NCBI RefSeq assembly: GCF_001949145.1
Contig: NW_019091394.1
Location: 1,479,647-1,518,259 of the forward strand
Direction: 5' to 3'
From: Acanthaster planci
Lineage: Eukaryota > Echinodermata > Asteroidea > Valvatida > Acanthasteridae
Length of the DNA stretch: 38,613 nt
A model generated the notes under the pieces. The model searched no databases and had not been told where the DNA came from. It worked only from the letters and a program-made list of their open reading frames with translations. The position numbers and the translations under genes are program-made. Below are positions 1 through 10,286 of the stretch, one piece after another (position 1 is the stretch's first letter; each line of letters opens with the position of its first letter).

Positions 1-1231
1 CCGATGCACATAAAACTATCAGGTGTTGTGACACGGTGACACTGCGTTTTGGGACGATATTTTGGACCGCATGTACAATGTACGGGTAGCTCTCGCTGTT
101 CCAGTTTCCCAAGGAAGTTATTTTATAAGGAGCAATTAAGCGCGCGTCATGCTGACATGACAGATACCGAGATGTGTAGTAAATGTCGGGGAAGTACGTT
201 ATGGTGCAAGTATGACGTAATGCGGTGCACAAGTGCATGAGCAAGCAAAATGTGTCTGAAGTTGGAAGATCTGATTTGGAGCCAAAACGAGTTTGGATGG
301 TTGGAAAAAAATGATACACTAATAGTAAACACACACAAAAAAACCCCCACCGTGCTAAGGTGAAAAGATAAATGTTTTATCCATTGAGTGGGGGAGGATT
401 TTGAAGAAAGTGACGTACGCGGAACCCGTCTACCATTTCCTTGCATGGAAACATTTATTCATCCTGATCCTGAATCCCCCACGAAAGTGCCGCCCGGTAA
501 TTCTGCTCAGCGGTTGATTATTGAAGATTCAAGAAGCGTCTTTGCTAACACCAATGCCTTGGATGCTATATGTACAGCTACCTGTCATGCCTGTAGGGCC
601 TACATGTACATGTACATGTATTGGTTGAATTTGTACAAGTACTTTGCACCACATACATGTACATGTATGTGATGAGATTCACGATTAGTCAGCCAGTCTG
701 CTGAATTCTGACACTTGTTCAGTTTGTGCACCCCGCGTTCCACTCCGATTCTGCCCGACCCCCCCTCCTATACAGGGCTGACCGTGGCCAGTAATAATTG
801 GCCTCTTTTCTGGCTCCCTGGTAATGCTCTCCGCCAGCTCGGCCAAATTCCTCCTGACAATTTAACCCTTTCACCTTGCAGTGAGTATGTGTTCCGTGCG
901 ACGACCTCCCCTCTCTGCCCTGGTTGTTGTTGGGGGGGGGGAGGTCACAGTGCAGCGACACACCTTTTTCAATTTATCCAGGGAAAATTAAATTGCTCTT
1001 TATTACCTACACCTGCTTTTTTTTATGCTCACGAGGGCAACCTGCTTAAGAGACGCGTTTACACTGATGCTGCCTAAACATCTCCAACAAAGGAAATTAC
1101 ACAACACAGTTTATGCGCCAAATGCCACATGTACTGTACCGGTACGTCCGATGGTAATATTCATCTTCCAAGCACACCGCACAGACGTAAGCCTACATAC
1201 ATTTATATGTACCGGTACATATGCATGTATG

Positions 1232-1642
1232 CAGGGTTCCCGCGGTCATGGAAAATCCTGGAAAGAAATTGTCCTTGAAAGTCATTGAAAAGTGATGGAA
1301 AATACATGTAGGATGTTATAGAATGTTGTTGTCTGAGGAAAAAAAGTCACGGTAATACCGTTATCATGGAAATCCAGATCATTGCAAGGGTTAGTTCTTA
1401 ATGGGCAGTGGGAGGCTTTTGATGTGATGAAGGAATGACAAATTTACAGACTACATGTAAAGTGCACGTCCTTGTCGGCCTGTAAATAGTTACTAGGCTT
1501 TCTTCCAGGTACTGTACATATATAATGTATCAAACTACATGTACTTTTTTTCCTGCCAAATGGCATTAAATGTCATGGAAATCGCTATATTTTAATCCTG
1601 GAAAGTCCTAGAATTCGGTTCCAGTTTTCTGTGGGAACCCTG
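1232..1642. mobile_element. hAT-like non-autonomous DNA element (MITE), about 411 bp
   Basis: The element starts CAGGGTTCCCGCGG and ends CTGTGGGAACCCTG, whose reverse complement is CAGGGTTCCCACAG. This gives terminal inverted repeats of about 14 bp with two mismatches. CAGGG-type ends are typical of hAT elements. The interior has no transposase frame and repeats the words TCATGGAAA and TCCTGGAAAG near both ends. A clean 8-bp target-site duplication is not visible (CATGTATG on the left, TAGGTACA on the right), so the exact ends or family could be wrong. Confidence 0.6.
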
Positions 1643-2282
1643 TAGGTACATACAATGTAGAAGAGGAATGGGAAATTGAACAGGTGTCAACTGGAGGTTT
1701 TTACCCAAGGGTACCCTTCCAAAAACCTGTTAAACCTCGTAAAACATCAAGTTATCACTAGTTTAATTCCACATTTTCCTGTAACACTGTGAACTAAACA
1801 CTTACATGTACATACACATGTACAGTGTACATACGGGGACTGTACTTACACGTATACTGTCTCCTGGAGGAGTGTTTTCATGCCAATGTGCACAGTGTTT
1901 GCAGAACAAAGCCACTCTTTTTTATTGGTAAAACTTTTTAAATATTAAAATGAGAAACAACTGCCGAAGGAAAATTGCACTGCCAGTCCCCGGTGGTGGC
2001 CTGAGTTTAAAAGAGAGTGAGAGCATTTCAAAGCGGGGAGTCGGGGCAGACCCGTGAACTTCTGACCTCAGAGAAAGGCTCCAGCACATTTCCCTGGTGG
2101 GGCAGGGGCCAATCATGTTTAACCTTATTCCTGCTGATTGCGCCAAAGACTTGAGGGGAGGGGGTTTCAATCATGAGGTTTGATGATGCGGGCAGTGTGC
2201 ATGTATTTACACTGTAGCAGGGACATCTTGCTCAATTTATTATTTTGCAGGCCACTGATGGCTTACATGCAGCGATGATAAG

Positions 2283-2422
2283 GTACATGTACACCAGTAC
2301 ATGTAGGTCGACTGGCCTGCAGATACATGTGTGTATGATACATGCACATGTACATGTATGGTTGTACATGTACTGCACATCTTGCACAGTACATGTACAT
2401 GTACTGGTACATGTACAGTACC
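2283..2422. repeat. TACATG-rich cluster
   Basis: Many scattered copies of GTACATGTAC and TACATGTA are mixed with CAGTAC and CATGTG words. The 177-codon open frame running through it (Tyr-Met and Val-His repeats) is a by-product of the repeat. Confidence 0.85.
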
Positions 2423-4132
2423 ATACTGGGTGTTTACATGACCTACAATGTAAAGGTCTTTGGGCTTGTATTGAAGTTTACCAGTTAGCTGAAACTTGTT
2501 TAGAGCTGGTACATTTTTTCCCCAGGGTTTTCTATAACTGTTACCGGCTTCAGATCGCATCTTTTTTTTTCTTGGAAGGTTTGGGGACTGCAAAGGATTT
2601 TGAAGAGATCCGGATCATCGGAATTCTGGCCTCAAATCTCTATTTTTCTTCCCTTTCGATTTACATGTACATGTACGGTACCTGGTACAAGTACTGTAAC
2701 TCACATGTAAGTCCAGTGCCACTGAGGGATGTACATGTACATGTACTAAGCACAGAAATACCGGTAACTTTGATCTGAAATTGGATGAGTGAATTGATTT
2801 GCTGAACAATTACTGGTACATGTACGGTAGCTTCTAAAAGACAGTCACAATCAATGAAGCTACATTGTAAATCATTTACCCTTTTCGTGGCACCTCAATG
2901 TGTATACTGGACATTGTTAATGTACAGTAAGTGTGGCACAGTGTTCATGGTAACGGTACATTCATGTACACGTGTGCATTTGACTCTATTACATCATGCT
3001 TGCGCTCTTCAAGCAAACTTGACGTACAGTAAAGATGTTACAGGGGTCTATTAGCGCAAACGCGCCACCTTTGAATTTTTACAAATGTATACTAAATTTT
3101 GCTTTTAGCATAAAGATACCGTATCGTAGTGCATTTTGTGGAGTTGGAACAATGCATCATGCGGTGTTTGACGTGGACTGTGCCAAAAAATATGTCACTC
3201 TTTGTTGCCGTGGACCGACCAATCAGAATTGAGAATTCAGGTTTGCCTGAAGATAACTGTACGTACTGTACATGTGCCAGTACACATACACTGTACAGTT
3301 GGTGTTCATGAGCATATCATGCTTCAAACATGTACACATATGGTACATGTGCTGTACTTTAGTACATGTATATTATTATCTCTTGTGTTAGCTTGTGCCA
3401 GGTACAGGCTGTCTAGACCAGTCTGCCCTACTAGTCTTTCCCTCCAGCCTTCAGCAAGGAGTCACTGAGACTGTCTGATCCAGTCCCTCCTAATTGGAAG
3501 TAGGTGGCAAATTTAATTAGAGCCTGGTGTTGAATAATGGAGTGTCCCTATTGAGGTCAGCCACCTGCAAATTAGTGCAGAGATCACAGTTAAGTGCTTG
3601 TTGCTCCTCGGCTCAATGTGGCCGTTTTAAAGGGACAGGGCTTTTTTCAGGACAGACCGTAGTGTTCTTTGCAGCCGTCTGTGCACAGATAATAGGGAGA
3701 TGTGTTTTGAAAGGCCTAGGCACCTGCTTCTTGAGATTGCAGACTTCTGTTTTTTATGAACACCAAAGTCAGCGACCTCTTTTGAACATTTTGGAAGAAG
3801 AGTTTATACATGTAATTCGACCCAATTCTTTGAAAACAAGCAAACAACAAACAGAACATGCCATCCCTTATCTCACAAAGCCCAGTGTTTGTTATGATGC
3901 TGACAACATTGTTGTCAAGACCAGTCAGGAGTACCTGTACCTTGTAACAGGGTGCGCAGTGACAAAGGAATGGGTTTGTTGCATTTCACTGAACAACATG
4001 TGACTTGAATTAAAAGACTGGGAGGGCTTTTGTTGGTCAAGTGGTAATGTTGTGTGTTCTCTTGATGGGCCCAAGAGGCTCTCAGTTACATGTACACTCA
4101 TGCACTGAAGCTGAAGTGCACACCGTAGGTCC

Positions 4133-4222
4133 CACATGTACATGTACATGCACATTGCACCTACGTACAATGTACATGTATTGAAATTTCTCTGGGAATT
4201 CATGTCTGTACATGTACATGAC
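4133..4222. repeat. TACATG-rich cluster
   Basis: It contains CATGTACATGTACATG at about 4135, TACAATGTACATGTA at about 4166 and TACATGTACATG at about 4207. No coding signal is present. Confidence 0.8.
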
Positions 4223-6186
4223 AAGTACATCTATTTATGTATACGTGTACCATACATGAATGAACTGATGCAAACATGTGCAGGCAGAGGTTGCTAGTGG
4301 CAGAGGTGACAACATCATGCCCCCAGTGTGTGTTTTGTTGAGCAAGGGCAGAAGTCCGAAACTGGCTGTTGCTTGCGTCAATTAGTATCACTTACATTCT
4401 CCTTGCCTTTATTCACTGTAAAACTCTCTACATGTACAATATGCTTTTCAAAGAGCAAGCAGAAACTCTTGTCCAGGGACAACTGTGCCCCATGAATTAC
4501 GTTGAGAAAGTCGGAGTGGCAGGTATTACTCTGGTCATCCAGAAATAGACCCAAAAGTGTTAGACAAGGCTGCCGCTGTTCCTGGCATGAACTCATACCT
4601 CCCAGTCTCGGTTTCTGTCTCGAGGCGTACACAGCATGTGGGTGTCTTTAGGGGAAGCCAGTTTTTGTGGGTTGCCACTGCATTCATGTGAAGCAGGGCT
4701 CTTTGTGCAAAAGACAGGGCAGACTTCTATGAAGCTGCTTGTCAGCTTGGAGGGACAGAGGAGGAGTTACAACCCTGGCACATCAAAGTGCTCGATGATC
4801 ATCGCCGCCTGGTCAGACGAACAATAGTGAACATTCCGAAAATTCCTGATTACTGCCGGCAGTTTAGCCAGACAAATGGGGCCAGTAATATCATAGCAAT
4901 ATTTGTAGTGTTTTCTTTGCAATTAACTAAAACTTGTTGCAATGACCAGGAAATAGAAAGAATAAATATCTAACATTGGATTCACTTTTGCCGTCGTGAA
5001 TAAGTTTTTTTAAAGATTTTGATGCACTTCTCCATTATCCATGCAATGTTTCATTTTTGTCCCTCCAAAACATCAGTTTTCAAAGTCTTTGTATGAATTT
5101 GGCTAAGACTGGCCAACGACATGTTGACCTCCACAGGACAGTTACCGTAAGTTCACGAAAAACAAAATGCGCTGTACTATCATAAGGAGTGATCATAACA
5201 TCTCATAAAATACTTTTTAATTTTATGTAAGTTCCGTAATAAAAATGTTTCAAATAAAACACAATATCTTATAAAAAGCATGGCTATTAATTACCAAAAT
5301 AAGTCCAGAAGAAAGCATTTGATAAGGGCAATAACTGCACATGAAATCTCTTCAGGTACAGAGCCTAATAAAAGCGACGGCACAAGCATTCAATTTGATG
5401 TTGTTGGCTGATCATAACCAAACACCAACAATGGCATGAATAGTCAACTTCCTATACTGCAGTACACAACGTTTTAAGGATGCAGATTACCAGCGAAAAA
5501 TTGCGGTGATGATCATTGGGTAAAAGGGTGCTTATGGTTGTGAAACAGGTGGTGCATTGCAAGCTTTCACTGCACAGCCCGGGCAATTTAAACTCTTTGT
5601 GTGTCCTTCCTCCATGCTAGGAGTGAAACAGTGGTTGAATATTGGCAAATCCACTACCGGCACCAGTACCGGTACATGTACTTATTACAGTTGAACGGAC
5701 TGTTTTGCTCTAGAAGTGCACAGGGATTGGGGGGGATTGGCACAAGTCTCTGGGTATACAAGGCGTCACCTTTTCACTCTGTTGCGCCCCGGTATTTTTA
5801 GGTGTCGTGTTTTTGTTGTGTCTCTTTCTGGGCACAGAAAGAAATGGTAACTCCTGTAATCCCATTTGAGTAGTGTCAAAGGCTTACAATGGGAAAACCG
5901 TGGTCCGTGACATGTACCTGTAGGCCTGTGCAGAATGACATTTAATCATTACCTGTTCAAGTATAAGTCTGACTGCTGGAGAAGATGGAGATATTTCTGA
6001 ATGACTGTGTACGGGCTAATGGAAACTACTTTTCTAAAGTCATGTTTTGTTATGACAAAACATTTGATTTGTGGAAGGGCGTATGAAAGGTATGCTCATG
6101 GATGTGTGTTTGTGCAGGAAGTGAAACCACTTGCTGCATGGTTAGAATACTTGGCCTAAAGTCATACATGCACAAATGATTAGTTA

Positions 6187-6248
6187 TACATGTACATGTA
6201 CAGTACGTACATGTACATGTACATGTACATGTACATGTACTGTACATG
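6187..6248. repeat. TACATG palindromic microsatellite, longest block
   Basis: This is an almost uninterrupted run of TACATG/GTACAT units with two CAGTACG/CTGTAC interruptions. The hexamer is self-complementary in register, so the run can fold on itself. Confidence 0.9.
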
Positions 6249-6847
6249 AGTGCACTTGTTGAGTGAGGTAGTGTACATTGTAGGCCCAACCACTTTTCAG
6301 GGTTTCTTTGGGGTGTAGTCAGCAGGGCTTTGGTGATGACATTCCAAATATTTGGGGGGGGAGGCATGGGTAATGTTGAAGTTTAAAGGGACTCTTCCTC
6401 CACAGAATCTTTTGTCTTGACCCTACATGCTGGTCCGGTCTACAGTTAAAGACTCATAAACTTACAAATGTATTTAACAGGCCCATACTGCACCTGCTGG
6501 AAACTAGGCCTACATATACATGTAGAATGGTGATCAGAGAATTCAGATTATGTCCAGGGCATCTTACAGGTTCATGCACAGAGTTCTTTATGAGTTTTGT
6601 GTGTGTGTGTGTTTATTTTTTGTAGATAGATTTTTGAGGTTGGGAAAGGGGATCTTATACCGTGTAATATCTCAAAATAGACAAGCTTGAATGGAGTAGA
6701 AAGTTGATCCAAATTGACTTCGCTTTGCAGTTTTCAGTTGATTATTTTTTTCCTGTTCCTCATGATATCAGTTTCTTTTTTTGAAACTCCAAATGTTGTA
6801 AGAATAAGGAAGTCAAAACATAGAGGCAGTCAGGAGGAAAACATTTA

Positions 6848-6881
6848 TGTTTGTTTGTTTGTTTGTTTGTTTGTTTGTTTT
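6848..6881 (+). repeat. (TGTT)n microsatellite
   Basis: About seven to eight TGTT units lie in a row, ending in a T run. The cysteine/leucine/phenylalanine-repeat translations here are artefacts. Confidence 0.95.
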
Positions 6882-7029
6882 TGTCGGTTTGCGGTCGGGA
6901 ACATGAGCGAGTCAAAACCGAAAGTCTCCCGAATGTGGGAGATTGGAATCATGATCCCACTGAAGGGATGAGGAATGACACTGCCTGGACTGGTGGCAGG
7001 TGCTGCCAACCCCCCCGTCCCCAACATGT

Positions 7030-7046
7030 CGTGGGAATGACTCAGC
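7030..7046 (+). promoter_or_regulatory. Adjacent Su(H)-like and AP-1/Maf-like sites
   Basis: CGTGGGAA (7030-7037; Su(H)/RBPJ consensus YGTGRGAA) is directly followed by TGACTCAGC (7038-7046; AP-1 or Maf-type half of an antioxidant element). They lie 617 bp before exon A in a locally GC-richer unique stretch (about 6890-7165). Motif matches only. Confidence 0.3.
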
Positions 7047-7662
7047 CTTGGTGCCTGGCAGGGGAAAGCCTCGCTGGTTTTGTGGGACTCCCCTCTGTAC
7101 CCGCCTTCTCTCCCTGTAAAAGGCTGTGCTCAGTCCCAATTTCCTGTGCGTCATAGGAAAACAAGTTACGCATCACCGCAACTTTTGGGGGGGGAGGAGA
7201 CTTGAGGAAAAACAACCTGGAAAATGTCTGATTTCTCTTGGTGAATCAGAACAAGGGGAAAAATAAACCAACAACAAATGTTTTCAATGGCCACACGTAA
7301 AAGATGGTAGCCCTTTTTGTTAATTGACAGCTGTTCCCATTTATAAAATGGTTGTGTGGGCTACTACAGGAAATGGCATTTGTACATGTACACATGTTCA
7401 ATGCAATACTACATGTATACATGCAGTTTAAAATGTTAACCCTAGTCTCGCGGCTGTTGTTAATAACTACGGTACATGTAATTCTCTGGGGCTTCATCGT
7501 AGCTAATAGTGTGCAGCGACTCTGTGGCATATTGCACTTCATCAATGGGACTTATGTATTAGCTTATGGTGGATGAGTTTCGTACTCTGAGGGGCTGCTA
7601 TGCATGGGAAGCCATGCATTATTCGGGTGTAATTGGGATCTACTCTGTCTCTTCTTCTGCAG

Positions 7663-8244
7663 GTCCCACCCTCATCCAGTTTGTCTCCAACTCTCCTGTC
7701 CCTCCACCCCTGCACACAGTGCAGACGGGACATGGGCCGGTCTCCATGCCGACCGGCGTGTCCAACGTGCCGGTCGTCACGGCGCCGATGGGGATTGCCC
7801 TGCAGCCCTCTGTGCAAGACGCTGTGGTCGGTGACCTACAACAGCAGCAACAGCAGCAGCAGCAACCGCCCCAGCAGCAGCAGCAGCCGCCACCCCAGCA
7901 AGGCATGTACACCACTTGTCCGCCGGCGCTTTCGCCCCCGCAGATCTATCCCGCCCTCTACTCTCCCAATGGGGGCGGGGCTGGGGGTGGCATGGGCGGA
8001 GTCTACCCCCACCTGATGGGGTATCCGAACCCTGGTATGCACCACCACGTGCAGCCCCACGTTGCGTCGTCGGTGCCCGCTCACTCGGCGGTGCCGCCCA
8101 ACTCGGGCGTGCCTGTCCCACCTCACCATCATGTCAATATTCATCGATACCATCCTGTTCCACCTCATGGCCAGCACAACTCACAACAGCAGCAACAGCA
8201 GCAGCAGCAGCAGTGTAATATGCCAGACCATTCACATATCCAAG
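7663..8244 (+). CDS. FNDC3: FNDC3 internal exon A: Pro/His/polyQ N-terminal region (partial gene)
   Basis: The exon follows a strong acceptor (a T/C-rich tract ending TTCTGCAG at 7662) and ends at the donor AAG|GTAAGG. It starts by completing a split Gly codon and ends one base into a codon (phase 1). It encodes about 194 residues. It opens GPTLIQFVSNSPVPPPL, which resembles the GPAQVPMMSPNGSVPPI region of vertebrate FNDC3A/B as I recall it. It then runs through Pro/Gly/His-rich sequence with two glutamine tracts (9 plus 5 Gln at 7839-7886; 10 Gln at 8184-8213) and a HRYHPVPPHG stretch comparable to the family's PQYHPS region. No folded domain is visible. In the family this cytoplasmic N-terminus precedes nine FN3 domains and a C-terminal membrane anchor on ER/Golgi membranes. 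An open frame continues upstream to an ATG at 7566, so an alternative first exon is possible, but the strong acceptor argues for an internal exon. Confidence 0.82.
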
Positions 8245-8749
8245 GTAAGGTGCTAGACCATGGGCATGGTTTCATTTGCATGCATTGGTAGTCAGGTACC
8301 TCACATACCCACATGTCCTCAGATCCTCTCATAAACAGTATTTTTTGTTTCGTCTCCATGCACAATGACATTTGTACGGCTATGTCTGAATCAACTGGCT
8401 ATGACTTATAGTGACACACGTATCAGTAGGAAGTAGCTTCCACAGCGGCGTATTATTTCTGACTGCAGCTACATGTACATTGTAGGACATTCGATTGCAG
8501 CCTAAGATTATATAATGGTCTGAAATATGAGAAAAAAGCTCAAGTTATTACAGACTTGTCCGCAGACATTAGAATAAAAAAAAGGAATTTTCTTTTCGGT
8601 GTTCAAGCTTCCCAGGGACACGACAACTCTGTTTTTACCAGAGCACGTTGTACAGAACCATTGCATTTCATTCCGATGCAGCATCTAGCTTTCAAGTCAT
8701 CCTCTGCTTGACATTTGAAAGCCCATCACGCATTCGTGCACACGCACAC

Positions 8750-8948
8750 NNNNNNNNNNNNNNNNNNNNNNNNNNNNNNNNNNNNNNNNNNNNNNNNNNN
8801 NNNNNNNNNNNNNNNNNNNNNNNNNNNNNNNNNNNNNNNNNNNNNNNNNNNNNNNNNNNNNNNNNNNNNNNNNNNNNNNNNNNNNNNNNNNNNNNNNNNN
8901 NNNNNNNNNNNNNNNNNNNNNNNNNNNNNNNNNNNNNNNNNNNNNNNN
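8750..8948. other. Assembly gap (199 N)
   Basis: A run of N flanked on the left by CACACGCACAC and soon after on the right by CACGCACACACA. This suggests an unassembled CA microsatellite. Translations across it are meaningless. Confidence 0.97.
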
Positions 8949-9296
8949 CCCCAATTGAATGCAGAAGCAAACTCACGCACACACATTTTCCCACAAGATG
9001 TCCTGGATGTCCTTATCTTGCAGACTTATCGATTCACAAATGTTTGGCTGTCCATTGGATTGGCTCACATTCCGGAACCTCACTTTGCCTTCCATTAAAG
9101 ACATACAGTGATGTGTGCTCGCATCTTGCAATCTTGGCCTTGCGGTCATTGCTCGTAGTTCTGCTGTGTTTAAAAAAAACACAAGATGCGTATTGCATCA
9201 CGTTTGTCGACATGTATGCATGTAATTTATTTTCTTGGTCAAAAGTCTGGAAGGGCCAGTAATTTTTTTTTGTCCTTTGTATTAAGCATACAGACT

Positions 9297-9590
9297 TGCT
9301 CAGCACAGAAAAATATCTGCTTAGCAGGACTAGGCTACCAGTCACAAAATTCATGGGTGTGTATTGCTTTTGTGGCTGGTTCCCAGCTGATACTGGTATT
9401 TGCGTAGTACACAGACTGGCTTAGCAGACAGTTATGCTTCCATGTACACATGCAGTAACAAGTCTGTGTGCTAAGCATGAACTAGCTGGGAGCCAATCAC
9501 AAGAAATGCACAATACATGTATGTGACATTTTGTGCAGTAACATGTACTTGTGCTAAGCAAATAGTTTGTGTGCTTAGCACTTTCCAGGG
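9297..9590. repeat. Imperfect fold-back (inverted) repeat
   Basis: The left arm (9297-9427) and right arm (about 9458-9590) are inverted copies with substitutions and small indels. Shared words include TGCTTAGCA, GTCACAAAAT/TGACATTTTGTG, GTATTG, and GGCTGGTTCCCAGCT against AGCTGGGAGCCAATC. A loop of about 30 bp separates the arms. No coding frame is present. Shorter relatives sit at 10835-10851 (TGCTAAGCAGATATTTT) and 35483-35496 (ATCTGCTTAGCAGG), so this is part of a dispersed family. Confidence 0.65.
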
Positions 9591-9865
9591 CCAGGGCTCT
9601 CGTTCTCATTTAAACTGGTTCCTTGGTAGCTGGTGGTGTTACAGAAATTGAAAGATTGGAAACATTCGCTCTGGTTACATGTACATGTATGTACATTTTC
9701 TGCAAGCCCTTTTTTATCTGAAGAGGATCCATACCGGTACTTAAAAAGAAAAGAGTATGCCACAAAAACTAGTACATGTAGCGATCAACAGAGGACGAGG
9801 ATAAACAGTATACAGCATGAAACCTAATTTCATGGCCTTTCTAATGTTGATGTGGCAACATGCAG

Positions 9866-10113
9866 TTTGCCAGCATCTGACATACCGGGGTACCCTTTGC
9901 CAGCATCTGACATACCCTTTGCCAGGATCTGACATACCCTTTGCCAGCATCTGACATACCCTTTGCCAGCATCTGACATACCCTTTGCCAGCATCTGACA
10001 TACCCTTTGCCAGCATCTCACATACCCTTCGCCAGCATCTGACATACCTTTTGCCAGCATCTCACATACCCTTTGCCAGCATCTCACATACCTTTTGCCA
10101 GCATCTCACATAT
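9866..10113 (+). repeat. 22-bp minisatellite, about 11 copies
   Basis: The unit is close to CCCTTTGCCAGCATCTGACA plus TA. Eleven copies are counted by the word GCCAGCATCT or a one-base variant (GGATCT at 9921; CTCACA instead of CTGACA in several later copies). The first copy is separated from the rest by a short CCGGGGTA insertion. The array ends about 170 bp before the acceptor of exon B. There are no unique spacers, so it is not CRISPR-like. Confidence 0.92.
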
Positions 10114-10286
10114 TGTACCCTGGTATCATGTATGCCAGGTCTCGCAGAGCTTGTTATGCTCTCTTCAGGCCAGCCTGTTCAAGAGTGATTGAGTGATTTT
10201 ACACTCTTCCCTACTCAAATGCTTCCTTTCCTTCCCCTGTTAACATTTGGCGATAACTTTTTTCAATTTGGTTTTTCCAACTCCAG

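Larger units (their letters stand above)
1..7662 (+). other. Non-coding region upstream of exon A, probably FNDC3 intron
   Basis: No exon is supported here. Exon A begins in phase 1 and aligns to a mid-N-terminal part of FNDC3, so at least one earlier coding exon should exist. No segment resembling the family's earlier motif (VNPGE...TIR) was found in any frame here. The region is rich in TACATG palindromic repeats (600-670, 1800-1830, 2280-2425, 2660-2750, 4130-4225, 6187-6248), a CA/TG run at 6599-6614 and a (TGTT)n run at 6848-6881. It holds a hAT-like MITE and, close to exon A, a possible regulatory cluster. The rest is unique sequence with no recognised feature. Confidence 0.6.
8245..10286 (+). 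other. FNDC3 intron (phase 1, 2.0 kb)
   Basis: It is bounded by GTAAGG at the 5' end and CTCCAG at the 3' end. It contains an assembly gap, a fold-back repeat and a 22-bp minisatellite, listed separately. The sequence between them shows no coding signal. Confidence 0.85.

Noticed and set aside
388-672. Open frame containing KVPPGNSAQRLIIEDSRSVF, reminiscent of the VPPG...VIEDNG stretch of vertebrate FNDC3
   Set aside because: No acceptor or donor flanks it in a usable phase, the frame ends in TACATG repeats, and exon A already covers the neighbouring part of the family alignment. Probably chance; a transcript would settle it.
2245-2778. 177-codon open frame
   Set aside because: It is built from TACATG repeats (Tyr-Met and Val-His runs), with no family signal.
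3527-4003. 158-codon open frame
   Set aside because: No recognisable domain, low-complexity-free but random-looking composition, and no splice context.
6262-6275. TGAGGTAGT, identical to the let-7 seed (also near 25528)
   Set aside because: The sequence diverges right after the seed and no hairpin partner is present at either site.
7566-7662. ATG-initiated extension of exon A upstream of the acceptor
   Set aside because: The T/C-rich tract and CAG at 7662, and the family match starting exactly there, favour an intron. An alternative first exon is possible but unsupported.
8648-9262. Open frames spanning the first N gap
   Set aside because: Frames exist only because N was read as an open residue; the same applies to 19017-19624.
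9741-10087. Antisense repeat protein (GMSDAGKGYVRCWQR units)
   Set aside because: It arises because three 22-bp minisatellite units equal 22 codons, so all frames repeat. There is no evidence of expression.
9866-10113. CRISPR-like periodic array
   Set aside because: Units are contiguous with no unique spacers, in an animal intron.
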